The position numbers and the translations under genes are program-made. Below, piece by piece: positions 44,467-54,991 of a stretch of 64,000 bases of DNA (position 1 is its first letter; every line of letters begins with the position of its first letter). The notes beneath the pieces are model-generated. The model saw nothing but the letters and a program-made list of their open reading frames with translations, ran no database searches and was not told where the DNA came from. The stretch lies in contig JARBJD010000022.1 in NCBI GenBank assembly GCA_033064195.1, positions 1 through 64,000 on the forward strand, given 5' to 3'. This stretch comes from Blattamonas nauphoetae (lineage: Eukaryota > Preaxostyla > Oxymonadida).

Positions 44467-46705
44467 TCAAGAAGGCCTATAGCTTGGCGCTCTCAGGGAT
44501 GGATTTGTTGGAGAAGGATGAGAAATCTGAGTCGACGAATATTTCTGACGGAGTTTTTGGGTTTCATTGTGCCCATGATGATGCCGTTCGTGCTGATGGT
44601 CTGATACATGACTGGATGACTGGCTGAGTTTTGATGGCTGTGGTGAAGAGATGTAATGAGAGGTTGGAGTTCCTTGCTCTGTAGGACCCTTTCTGAGTCT
44701 ATCATGGGAGTTTGGACGTGGGATTAATGACGGCCGAGGGATGGCAACTGGTGGAGGGTCAGACTCATGATCTGATCCATCATTCAACCAGTCGTCGATG
44801 CTATCATTATCCAGCTCGTCACTCTCTGAGTCAGACTCTTCCAAAAGAAATTGCGGGATTTCTTCTGGAAATACAGGAACAGTTTTGAAGACAGGTTGAA
44901 AACCATCGGCTGTCCTTTCCAGAACTAATTCTGTTTTGGATGGAACAGCAACAAGGTTTGCCTGTTGTGGGTGATTTAACAGGGCATGTGCTACAAATGA
45001 TGCCGTTTTTGGGAGGAGAGAAGGGATTCGAGCGAAGGATTGTGAAGATTGTGCGAAAGATGGAGAGCCAGCCTCAGTGTTCGAGTTTTTACTCTCTTGC
45101 CTGTTAAACATCTGAAATGCAGACATATTTCTGGTGAGCTGTGGGCGGGGTATGGGAGAGTGACGTGATGAATCTTGATCATCTTGATGTGAAGATGTGG
45201 CTGGCTCCCCGATCGTCTGGGGATGTGTAGTCTCAAATGGTCGAACCTCTTGATGTATACCAATGTTGGTTGAGGGAGAAACAGCATTTACGGCAATATC
45301 ATCAGAATGAGTGCTATTTGAATGACCCTCTCCTTTCAATGCCTTAAGCCATTCTGCCATCACTGTATTTTCCCGTGTGGTTTCGCTATACGCATTGTAT
45401 GAAAAAGTCATCGAAGAATCAGGCAGTTCAAGGAGCTGATCCTGGATAGAATGACTGAGGAAATTGGCGGATCCAACTCGTTGCATCTTCTGAGATGGCT
45501 TGACAATCAGAGCCTGTCCTTGAAATTCGTGGAGGTTGTGTTCAGAATGTCGGCGCTCGCCTAAATGCGAGGAATTGGCGAGTTGAGGAATGATAGGATC
45601 TGGGGGAAGGATATCAGCAAATTCGTGTGCTATTTGTTCCTTGTAATGCTCCTTAACATCTTCTATATTGACAAGAAGCGGATAAGGATCATATCGCTCG
45701 TCATCAGCTGAGGTTGAAATTGAAGTTGGTTCAGGTCGAAGAAAAACCTTCTGTTCACCCTTAAAAACAGTTGTTAATAACACTGACTGTGTTTTGGTCA
45801 TATGAGGTTCAGGAGGAGATTGGTCGAACTGGACAGACGTCGACTGTTGGAGATTATGTGGATACGATGCGATGCTTCCTTCTGCCTGACCTTGAGAGGA
45901 TGACTCACGAGTAGAATAAATAGTTGGTCGATCTGCATGAGTGAATGGGATGATTGGTTGTGGATTGACAAAGACAGATTGAGCAAGTTTTAGAGGTGGT
46001 TCATGATCAGATTCATCTTCCTCTCCTTCAGCGATATTTCCTTCAGGAGGAATAGACATTGGTAGCTGCTCTGTCACGATGAGTTCTGGTCTAAATATTT
46101 CTACATCGGGAGAGAGAGCAGGTGATGGATTTCTTGGAGTGATATTGCGCGGGGCAGGTTCTTGATTCACTGCAATTGGCATCTGTGAGACGTTTTCACA
46201 TCTGCTAAGAGAGTCACGTTCTTCGGCGTTGTCAAGTTGTGTCTTTTTCGTTCGATGGAGAGATGAAACTTTTATTAGCTGCCCAGTGTGAATGAAGAGG
46301 AAAATAAACGAGATCACTGTCAAACAAAAAGAAATAATTCCAGTGACATAGAAAAGCGTCCGATTTTTTGTTTGGGAAATGCTCGAAACGAAGGACAGGA
46401 TTGCCGAAAAGAAGAAAATGATGAATGAGAAGAGAGGAGCTCTATAATTGAAAGAATATGACAAAACAAGGATGAAGACACCTTGGAATTGAGTTCATTG
46501 AATATCGCAACAGAATTTTGAAGAAAAAAACAACACAGAGGGTTGAGATGGTTGTCACAGCAAAGAGGGGCCACATCAATACAAATATTCCAACAATGAA
46601 GGTGATGAGTGCGAGTGCCAACAAGACAATTGACAGTACAAGTTGTGCTCGAAGTCGGCCTAGCGAGAAAGAAACTACTCGAGAATCTCGAGCATTGACG
46701 GGCAT
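44467..46705 (-). CDS. four-TM protein with long acidic/Ser-rich tail
   Basis: Two exons, 46482-46705 and 44467-46441, joined over a 40-nt intron (46442-46481, GTGTCT..TTATAG), giving 732 residues. The N-terminal 130 residues contain four hydrophobic helices: LVLSIVLLALALITFIVGIF; WPLFAVTTISTLCVVFF; FSFIIFFFSAILSFVSSI; TGIISFCLTVISFIFLFI. The remaining 600 residues are a predicted cytoplasmic, disordered tail with acidic runs (EESDSESDELDNDSIDDW) and His/Ser-rich repeats near the end. The splice joins two TM helices in frame, so the intron is well supported. The family is unrecognised; the topology is tetraspan-like, without the Cys motifs of tetraspanins. Confidence 0.65.
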
Positions 46706-47023
46706 TACATTCTGGACCGTCTAATCAATAATACATTCAAAAAATGAGCAAAGAATACACTTCAAACCTCAGAACAATTGATAGATTGATTTGGTGAAGG
46801 AAGAAGTGTTATACTGGGCCGATCTTGATGACAGAATGTTAAACAGCTAAAAAGCAATGACTAGTCGGGCGAAGTGAGAATATTCATGGCTCGTATAAAA
46901 TTTAGACGAGTGGTTTTTGAGTACCAACGTTTGTCTTCCTGCAAATGGAATTCTGATCCATCACAGATGCCCTCAAACTTGACGTCTTCTTTAAACATAA
47001 CCTCGAAATTTGAGCTGGATACG
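46706..47023. other. intergenic, no gene seen
   Basis: Upstream region of the four-TM gene and of the tRNA. A short frame at 46874-47110 overlaps the tRNA and is not credible as a gene. Confidence 0.5.
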
Positions 47024-47096
47024 GCCCCTGTATCTCAGTTGGTAGAGTCTTGGTCTTATGAGCCAATGGTCGTGGGTTCGAGCCCCACCAGGAGCA
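47024..47096 (+). tRNA. tRNA with anticodon TAT (Ile), Met-like body
   Basis: A 73-nt cloverleaf without intron. Acceptor gcccctg/caggagc with one C-A mismatch at position 3; D stem tctc/gagt with a T-T mismatch at 10-25; anticodon stem ttggt/gccaa; loop cttatga with anticodon TAT; T arm gtggg-ttcgagc-cccac is intact. UAU would decode AUA (Ile). The anticodon arm is what an elongator tRNA-Met with CAT would become by one C-to-T change, and the two stem mismatches hint at decay. Either a rare tRNA-Ile or a tRNA-Met pseudogene. Confidence 0.7.
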
Positions 47097-47312
47097 TCCA
47101 TTTTCTTTGACAAAATACATACCAATTTCTTTTTGCATATAATTCGGAAGAAAAGAATTCTTCGTGAAAACACGAAAATTGACGGTTTCTTTAACATACA
47201 ATTGCTTTTCAAGAAATTAACCCGAAAAGAAGCAAACTGTGTTCTATTTTTGCGGCGAAGCGGCGTCAAGCCCCTGAAATGGGAATAAAAAAGTATGAGA
47301 GCATACAATTGC
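47097..47312. other. spacer between tRNA and Gemin2-like gene end
   Basis: T-rich immediately after the tRNA (cattttctttgac), consistent with a Pol III terminator. Nothing else recognised. Confidence 0.4.
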
Positions 47313-48597
47313 TCAATCTGCTCCACTTTCTGAGAGTTCTCCGTCTTCTTTTGGATCTTGAACGATTGATGGTGAGGGTGCTTTTGGACGATTTTGACTC
47401 GGAAGATATGTTGCTAGCGATGATGTGAAGAATACTCCGCTTAGAACCAGAAGGATATGAAGAACAGGAACCCAGCGGTGCAAGTTTTGAGAAGCACTTC
47501 CATCATCCAATGATTGTGATTCACCATGTGTCGAAGGGGCGTTCATCAATGACTCAATCATGCACAGACGATCAAGCGCAATTCGACAGAGAAAATCCAT
47601 GGTTGTGGCAAGCTTTGAGTTGAGTGGTTTGTCCAATCTCAAGAACAGGCTAAATAGCCAAAATACAATCGACAGAGTGATATCATGATGAGCACTATAT
47701 TCAACAAGGCATATAACATTTCCGTTAATCGATTTTTGCGACATTTTGAGGAGAGATGAGGTTGTTGGAGAGTTGAAAAGGATTGGTGGGAGTTTGGCTG
47801 TATTTAGTTTATTTGTTGTCGAATGATCTTGATCAGACGGTTGATTAGATGTTGGCAATGGTGAGTCAATGTCAGATTGTTCTTCATCTGTCTGTTCTCC
47901 TTCATTGTTACTCTCAAGTGGTTCATCACCTTCTGACAAATCTTCGTTCACACCCATTGGAAGATTCTCTCGAGGAGGAGCAGGAAGAGAAGTTAAGGAA
48001 AGGATGGTTGGGTCGATTGAAGAAAGGATAGTGTAGATCGGGTCTTGAGATGAATTCGGATTTATTGAGTCTGTGATTTGAGAAAGGGAAGGAAACTGTG
48101 TGGGAAGGTTAATCGATTCAAATTTATCATATGTATAGTAGTGCTGTCGGAAGAGAGCAAATGCCTTCAAGAATATGGGGAAAAAGAGATGTGACAATAC
48201 TATGAATCATACAGTTCGAATTTTAACAAATTGACATAAAAATGCATTTTCCCACTCAAGCGTAGGTTGAAGATGAGTCGATGGCGAGGGTGGTTTTCTG
48301 AGAAGGAAGGAGATGATGGAAAGGATGTGAGTCAAACAATTCGAAATCTATCCTCATTCGTTGGTCGTCTCGTAAAATTGGCCTTGACGCATCTATAAAT
48401 CTAGTATGCATCGAAATCCATCTTGTATTTTGGAAAGAATGTGTTAAATGATGAAGAAAATACTGGATTTGTCTTAAGTATTCGTTTGCATCGTCAGGAA
48501 TTTCGTCCGTGGGTGGAATAGGGTCTCCGTCTACTTGAAAAACAGGTCCCGTTTGTGAGGGATATGAAATGTCTAGTGGAGCCTTCTTAAGATTCAT
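47313..48597 (-). CDS. GEMIN2: Gemin2/SIP1-like SMN-complex protein
   Basis: Four exons: 48464-48597, 48338-48421, 48213-48297 and 47313-48164. Introns are 42, 40 and 48 nt (GT..AG). The exons sum to 1155 nt, one open frame of 384 residues. The start is taken at ATG 48597 (MNLKKAPLDISYPSQ). N-terminal PPTDEIPDDANEYLRQIQ resembles the EYLRRVR-type motif. QPTLEWENAFLCQFVKIRTA followed by FALFRQHY matches the W-F-R helix of Gemin2. After an acidic linker, LPPILFNSPTTSSLLKM, then CLVEYSAHHDITLSIVFWLF and LDKPLNSKLATTMDFLCRIA match the C-terminal helical domain. Gemin2 holds Sm proteins during spliceosomal snRNP assembly in the cytoplasm. A C-terminal hydrophobic stretch (LHILLVLSGVFF) is unusual. 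TGA stop. Confidence 0.65.
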
Positions 48598-48724
48598 TCT
48601 CGATCTGCCCACTTCAGGATGAAGTGTTGTTGCTCTTGACCATACAGCTCAGGACAAATGAATAGAATTGTATTCTCAGGATACCAATGGTTTAGTGTGT
48701 CCGCAAAGCCGGCATTTTTTTTGA

Positions 48725-48922
48725 TTAAGCCGAATGATGTGACGACGCAGGTATCCAGTGATCTTCTATTCGTCTTCTCAGGCCAATACCATCCTCATCG
48801 AGCACAATCAAAACGATAATCCTCCTCCTCAGCTCAGCAGAAGTTTCGGATACAATTTTTTGAATCGACATCCAGCGTCCGACGATCTTGATGATCTTTT
48901 CCTTCCTGGACGGATCCCACAT
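48725..48922 (-). CDS. short hypothetical ORF, unresolved gene
   Basis: 65 codons starting MWDPSRKEKIIKIVGRWMSI, with a hydrophobic strand (RRRIIVLIVLDEDGIGLRRR), ending TGA. An adjacent frame (48598-48800) also stays open with protein-like sequence (GFADTLNHWYPENTILFICP), so a spliced gene combining both is possible; no GT..AG pair that joins them was found. Unknown function. It stands head to tail just upstream of the Gemin2-like gene. Confidence 0.3.
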   Translation of the reverse strand: MWDPSRKEKIIKIVGRWMSIQKIVSETSAELRRRIIVLIVLDEDGIGLRRRIEDHWIPASSHHSA

Positions 48923-49089
48923 GCATGAATCACTTTATTATATATCACACACTCATCCATTTGTTTTCATTAGTCGTCTGAGAATTCAAAGGGTTTAATC
49001 AGTCACTTATAGATTATGTGTTGATGCTGCTGACAGTACTGTTCAGGAAAAATGAATAGAAATGTATTCTATTGACACAAATGGTTCTA
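48923..49089. other. intergenic, no gene seen
   Basis: Short AT-rich spacer up to the left end of the 49090-50861 element. Confidence 0.4.
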
Positions 49090-50861
49090 GTGAGTCAAAT
49101 ACCCGGGACACTTCTACAAAAAATGGGTTGCTCAAAAAAGGTTGAAAACTCTGGAGAGTGAGGTGCCTTTTACGTGTCAGAAAATACCACTGGTTGCATT
49201 GATCCACTTTTAGTCAGGTTAGAACACTCCCAGCAGTTTTGGGCGGAGTTCGACCCATTAACGTATTTGATCCGATATCTCCAAGATAACGCGATACTTC
49301 CGACGTCCGTTTCCTGAAAGATGTCGTCCATCACTCGTGATTAGTCCCTCCCAAACATATTATTCCCCACACTCTCGTCAAATGTTCAAGTTTTCTGAGT
49401 TCAATCAGAACACAACACGATCATCACTCAAGAAAAGAAGATCGTGATGAAAAGAGAACAGGTGACAAACAGAGATCAGCTCAACAAGTGAATGAAGATG
49501 AGAGCTCACACAACCACGAACATGCTTCAATGGACACTCACAATGAGAGACACCAAACTCGTCACATATACCTGACATGACACAAACAGAACCAGATATC
49601 AAGGAAAGGGAAGGGGTGAGAAAAGAACAGCACCATCGAAGAGTGGTCTGAGCAGGGTTCGGACAAAATTCAGCGAAACTCTTCCAACCATCCACCCGAC
49701 ACCACACAGGAACTCATTTCCCCCACTCTCCGTTCGAACGAAAACAAACGAGAAAGCAGATGAAGGCACTGAGTTGCAAGACACCGATAAAGTTGAGACA
49801 ACGACGAACCGAAACAAAAGAGAATGATCCATGAATCACAAACAGATCTGACAGTATCTTGGAGTGGAGAGAAAGAATCGCATCGATTTTCGATTTCTCG
49901 TTGTCCTTCTCGAACTTAATAAGACATTCTGTGAAGAACAGCTTCTGAATTCGGCACCAAGACATTGAGAAGAAGGACGTCTCTGGAGTGATCAAGATGA
50001 TATGAATGCACTAAAGATCAACGAAGAAGGGGGGCATTCGAGGTCTGGTGGGACAGAGTTCCTGTGTGCATCGAACATACTGCACATTTATGCACCATTT
50101 GGGTAATGATGATGTGGAAGCATGTTTTGGGTGTTTCTGATGTGAGATATAATTTTATTGTCTGCATTTCAAGTTTTGCTTTTCAAATTACGTATTTCAA
50201 CCTCATATTGAGCGGATCCAGAAACACGATCCTTAATTTGAATAGCAAGGTTTCATGTCACACTGCTCGATCAGTGGGTCCTGAAATGCACTCGTTTACT
50301 GGAACCGTCCCCTCTGCTGACATTGTACGTAAAGTCTTTGTTCACCTCTCGTACTCATTCACAAGTCAATGTCATCACACACTTTCACCTTCTTCTTTGC
50401 TCTTTGGGTATTGATATTGCCTTGATCACTCTGAATATTTCATTATCCTCCTTTCCTTAGGCTTTCCCCCGATGGATATTATCGACTAGCCTGGAATCAC
50501 GTTGATTGTGTGTTCTTCTTTTTCATCAAGATTTGCGACTTATCTTTAGGAGATAAACCCGGGACTTCAGGGTTCATTAGGCTTATCTCAATTGAATTAG
50601 GATAGCCGTGCAAGGATACAACTATTTATGACATCTTCGTCATGATCGTCAACAAAAAAAAAGAGACGTCCATTTCTCCCTATATATTTGGCAGTTCCGC
50701 GGTTTTTTCTGAATTTGGTCCAGAAATAATCTAATTCGTGTGAGGAATGAAAGTTAGAATGAAATAAAGCGTATTTATCGAAATCCAGAGAAAAAGTCCC
50801 ACCCAAAAATCCCCTTTTGCCGCGTCCCGGGTTTTTGACACGTCCCGGCTTTTTGACTGAC
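49090..50861. mobile_element. 1.8-kb TIR element next to tRNA-Ala
   Basis: The left end gtgagtcaaatacccgggac and right end gtcccggctttttgactgac pair over about 20 bp with three or four mismatches. TA flanks both ends (49088-49089, 50862-50863). An internal gtcccgggtttttgacacg repeats the motif. No transposase is recognised. Weak open stretches exist (minus 49714-49995 starting MITPETSFF; plus 50064-50414), with no domain. The right end stops 8 bp before the tRNA-Ala gene. The same terminal motif occurs at 35085-35130. Confidence 0.55.
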
Positions 50862-50869
50862 TATCACCG

Positions 50870-50942
50870 GGGGCTGTAGATCAATTGGTAGATCGTTCGC
50901 TTAGCATGCGAGAGGCACTGGGATCGAAGCCCGGCAGCTCCA
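50870..50942 (+). tRNA. tRNA-Ala (anticodon AGC)
   Basis: 73-nt cloverleaf: acceptor ggggctg/cagctcc with one G-T pair; D stem gatc/gatc; anticodon stem ttcgc/gcgag and loop ttagcat with anticodon AGC; T stem ctggg/cccgg with loop atcgaag; discriminator A. No intron. A T-run follows (ataattttt), a Pol III terminator. Confidence 0.9.
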
Positions 50943-51285
50943 TAATTTTTGCAAGAAAAAACTTTAAGAAAACATTTTGAAATAAGTTTGAGTCTCAAAC
51001 TCGGTGTACTTTTTTGCCACAGGACTACGTTTCAGAAGCACGAACTAATTCTTCTGAACTCAATTCCACAGCCTCTAAAGCAGAATAACAATCCTCTTCC
51101 AACAGAAGGAACCTTTTCTTCAATGAGAACATCAACAGCAGTGAGAAACCGAGTTCACCAAGGGTACAGGTGGAATGAGGGAAAGGAATGTTCGGATAAG
51201 AAGAAACAGTTGAACTAGAGTGAGAGAGTGTGTCGAAGACACCATCGTCAGAGAACAAGAATAAATAGATTTTCGAGTATATGAA
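50943..51285. other. intergenic, no gene seen
   Basis: 3' flank of the UDP-glucose pyrophosphorylase gene. An 89-codon frame at 50949-51218 lacks support. Confidence 0.5.
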
Positions 51286-52717
51286 TTATACGCGGGGAAT
51301 GACCGAGAGGCAGCCAGTCACAGTGCAGTTGTCAAGCACAGATCCAGCCGGAATCACCAACTTCTTTCCTTCCGTGGGAACAATCACAATATTCCCTTTC
51401 AACTCGACTCCAGCCTGGAACGTGACATCACCCACAATGGTCAGCGATTCCAGGTCAACAAGGCCTGGGGGAGATGGGCAACGTGAATCAATGTCTTGGA
51501 TCTTTGCGTAGCACGGACCGAGAGAGATGACGGGCATCGAAGAGATTCCTCGGCGTGGACTGACAAGGAGCCTTCCATTGCGCCATTCGTAAAAGTTAGA
51601 CATGATCAGAATGAGATCACCACATGATTTGGTTGGGATGAATCGAGAACGGGGAACGCACACAATAGATGCTGTTTTAGCGAGAGAGACGATGGCTCCA
51701 CAGGCTGTTTCGAGCTGGAGCACTTTCTCGCCTTCGATGACTTTCGTGTTCTTGATAGTGTCGAGTTGGAGGGTGTTGGTTTTAAGATTGTCATCAATAA
51801 AGCCCAAGCGCACCCATAAGTTCCCACTATTGAACATCGAGAATTTGCGCATTGATTTGAATTCTTGAACATGCTCGCCGGGAACTTGAGCGATTTCGAG
51901 GAGTCGATAACCGATCGATCCATCCGCACGAGGATAGTTGATGACTGTGCCTCCCTTCACATCGATGGGTGTCTTCGGAGTGAGCTCCATGAGGACATCG
52001 GCCTTGGATTCGATCAATTGATACAAGATCCGCTCATCGAACGTGGCTCCGAGGTTGTCAATGTTGGAGATGAAGATGTACTCGATTCCCCGCTTGATGA
52101 GCATGTCTAATGTTCCGCTTTCTTTCAAAGAATCATAAATATCACCATGGCCTGGTGGGTACCAGCAGTTGCCAGGGGCTGTCTTGTCTTTCGCGAGTGG
52201 TATGAGATCGGCCAGTCTGAGACGAGGGAACTGATGTTGGTTGAAGTGAATCACATCCACATCAGTATAGGCGCTGGTAACCCGCTTTGTCTCTGTTTCT
52301 GTGTTGAAACTGTTCATCAGGACGAGTGGGAGAGAACATTCGAATTCTTTGTTGAATGTCTGGACCTGTTCCAAAACAAGCTCCAAAAAACTCTTCTTTT
52401 CCTTTACAACGATCATGCACTTTGGGCCAGAGAGACCCATGGTAGTGCCAAGACCACCGTTGAGTTTAACCTGTTTAGTTGACGAACCAATGAATGACTG
52501 GAAAGAGTGAGAATACCAGTGCAACTTTCTTGACAATATCTTTGAGTTTATCTTTCGGGACTTCTGGGAGTTTGGTGTAGTCAGAGGTCTGGTTTTCTGG
52601 GAGAGGAATCACACGGTCCCACTGAATTGGTGCTTGGTCCTTCCTTGCAATGAGATCAAGCATCCTTTCGGAGGAGGCTTTTCCCACAAGAGCCGTTAGT
52701 GTGTCAGCCAGAGACAT
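51286..52717 (-). CDS. UGP1: UTP-glucose-1-phosphate uridylyltransferase
   Basis: Makes UDP-glucose from glucose-1-phosphate and UTP, the donor for glycogen, glycoconjugates and polysaccharides; cytosolic. Exon 1 is 52517-52717 (from MSLADTLTAL) and exon 2 is 51286-52470, with a 46-nt intron (52471-52516, GTATTC..AACAG), giving 461 residues, near the eukaryotic family length of about 470-510. The splice joins KKVAL to VKLNGGLGTTMGLSGPK, the UTP-binding signature. Other conserved segments are LPLVLMNSFNTETETKR, HFNQHQFPRL, WYPPGHGDIYDSL, GIEYIFISNIDNLGA and KGGTVINYPRADG. The C-terminal left-handed beta-helix ends GSVLDNCTVTGCLSVIPRV. TAA stop. Intact and clearly under selection. Confidence 0.95.
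52471..52516 (-). other. UGP1 intron, 46 nt
   Basis: GTATTC..CTAAACAG, phase 0. It lies just before the nucleotide-binding loop. It is the cleanest proof in the window that introns of this size are spliced. Confidence 0.9.
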
Positions 52718-53282
52718 GTTAAGAGAGAATAGACCCAAATGAAGTTTAAATGATAATCCTGAGAAAAAACATGAAAATTCAATTGAATGCACCTAACTCG
52801 AGATAACTGACGGCAATCGAATTGTGTGCAGAAAAACCGAGTTTCCTACACCAAACTTTGGTATACTCCACAATTTAATTTTTTGGATAGTATCATACCC
52901 CAATCCTCACATTTCAGGTTATTTTAGTACGAAAACGACGATTCAAGTGTTCAAGAATGATCAAGAAGTAAGTAAAAATCTCATTTTGAACCATATTACG
53001 GCGAGACTGTCCTCTTGATCTCAAGCGGTGGGTTGATCTAAACGAACTCGAAAAATGAGAGGGTCAATTCTCGTGTGTTCTGACCATTCGAAGAATAACT
53101 GATTTGTTTTCCAGCTTCTCTCGATGAAATGGACGAGATTGATGACGAAAAATTCCAATTCATTCAGAAATTGCCACGATTTACTATGAAAAGAAAAAAG
53201 TTGTGGAGCAAACCGGTAGTGGTTGATCAACCGGTGTTTTTTAGATAATGGGTACTTATTCCCCTGCTGCCCCATGATAATT
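52718..53282. other. spacer between UGP1 and pogo-like gene
   Basis: Contains acctaactcgagataact at about 52791; the same motif recurs in direct orientation at about 54895, downstream of the pogo-like gene. The two may mark the ends of that insertion. A 64-codon plus-strand frame at 52824 is not supported. Confidence 0.4.
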
Positions 53283-54721
53283 ATGCCTAAAGTGTCCCCT
53301 CTCTCGGACCAAGAAATCATCAATTTAGCTGTCTCACATGAGTACCGGACCATCCCGCACAGAGGCGAGCGCTTCGCTCGCCTCTGTCGGGACCACCAGA
53401 TACCCTATTCTCGTATCATAAAGCTCAAACTTGTGCCTGTCAAAACCTTCAGGCTGGCGATAGCCAGCTTAAAAAGAGGGAGGCCATGCGGAGTGGTGGG
53501 AAGACCATCAAAACTTAGCCCTGAGGAGCGGGTCTCCATAGAAACACGGATCAACCAGGACAAAGATCGTCGAACATTCCATGACGCATCGTCCATCAGA
53601 TCTCTGGTATTTCTTCGTTTTTTCACATTTTTTTCTTGACTAGTGCTTAGAAGCAATTAATGATAGACCCCAGGACAGTGAACACCCAACACTATCAAGT
53701 ACTTATGGATATTCGTTTGTTCGTATTTCGAACAGTCTTTCACTGAAAAAATCGCAACAATTTCCCCATGAGCGCTTCAGACAGACCTCAAGACAGGTGA
53801 TCGAACCTTGGTTCGACACCTACATCCGATTAAGGAATTCTTATCTTTACAACGTTTCACTCATATTTAATTTAGACGAAAGTTTTTTGTAATTCTGCAC
53901 ACATACATAACAATCTGGTCGCTGTCGATCCTGCCGACCCAAGACCAATGGTTCCTCATATCCCACTCCCACCCAAAACAACAATCACGTTCACGGTAGC
54001 AGCAGATGGCGAGGCTCTTCCTTCTCTCCTCATTGTGCCTTTTCCACAAGTTCCGCCGGAGTTTACTCGATTCCAGAACTATAAGCTCAAAATCATCGCC
54101 TCTCAACAAACGAGAATGACAAACGTTCTATTTCCTTCGCTTTTCCAGATTCATATTCTCCCCTACATCATTCAACGGAGACTCGACGTCGCAACCCCTC
54201 AAAGCCGAATTCTCCTCATTATGGACGGTTTGCGGTGTCACTATTCTCCCACAATGCTTCATCTCTGCCGAACCAACCTCATCGACCTGGTGATCCTACC
54301 GTCACATACCACCCACATGCTCCAACCGGTGGATCAGTATGTGACGGCGAACTTCAAAGATGGTTTAAGATCCAACATCACACCGCTACCACTCGCCACA
54401 GTCCAAGAAAAACGAACGATCTTCATCGAGACCATTCGTGATTCTCTCGTCAATGCTGTCTCGGCTCGTACAATCCAAGCATCATTTCGTGACACCGGTC
54501 TGGAGCCTGTGAGTCTGGCAGCGATCCAACGAAAACTTACAGACGGTGAGCTGCCAAGACGCCTCAACCCTCCACCGGGACGCAGAGATCACTCACGAAA
54601 CGGCATCTGGTTCATTTCAGATGAGCAACTTCGAAGGAGGATCAATGCCCCACAGAACGACCCTATCCCCATGGATGCTGATGATGATGGAGGAGGTGAT
54701 TCAAGTGAGGATGAGGAGTAG
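53283..54721 (+). pseudogene. pogo-like (DDE_1) transposase, one frameshift
   Basis: Start MPKVSPLSDQEIINLAVSHE; HTH region with GGRPSKLSPEE-type linker (VVGRPSKLSPEERVSIETRI). A 37-nt intron (53607-53643, GTATTT..GACTAG) joins IRSL to CLEAINDRPQ. The catalytic part has LIFNLDES (first Asp), ILLIMDGLRCHYS (second) and ILPSHTTHMLQPVDQYV (third). The C-terminal tail is acidic (DADDDGGGDSSEDEE). One extra T in a six-T run near 53882-53887 shifts the frame right after NLDES; otherwise the gene is complete. Two acctaactcgagataact motifs flank it. Pogo transposases insert at TA. It may be recently active or hit by a sequencing error. Confidence 0.75.
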
Positions 54722-54989
54722 ATAGAGTTCATTTATTCGTCTCATTTCATTTTAAAAAGGAAACGGTTCAATTTGTATTAGAAATGGGTGCAAAAAGGAT
54801 CTGACACCGTTTGTTTAAATTGTACGGTTTGATCAACCACTAGGAGTTTTGTTGGTCAATTCGATTGTTCCTGTTTCCAACTCAATTATCACAACCTAAC
54901 TCGAGATAACTTTTCTTATTCTCATTTTACAGTGTGATATTCGATTCTTCTTTTCGTCTCGAGTTACCCATACAAACTCCAGTTGGGTC
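54722..54989. other. 3' flank of pogo-like gene
   Basis: AT-rich, with tttgatcaaccactagg at about 54829, an inverted counterpart of agtggttgatcaa at 53218, a possible pogo terminal motif. No gene. Confidence 0.4.
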
Positions 54990-54991
54990 TA

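Noticed and set aside
46991..47326. Minus-strand frame across the tRNA
   Set aside because: The reading is generated by the reverse complement of the tRNA gene.
49405..49995. Minus-strand frames as a host gene
   Set aside because: No domain, no consistent introns, and they lie inside a TIR-bounded element; left as unassigned.
53360..53390. Hairpin gaggcgagcgcttcgctcgcctc as terminator or regulatory site
   Set aside because: It lies within the HTH-coding region of the pogo-like transposase and is probably incidental to coding sequence.
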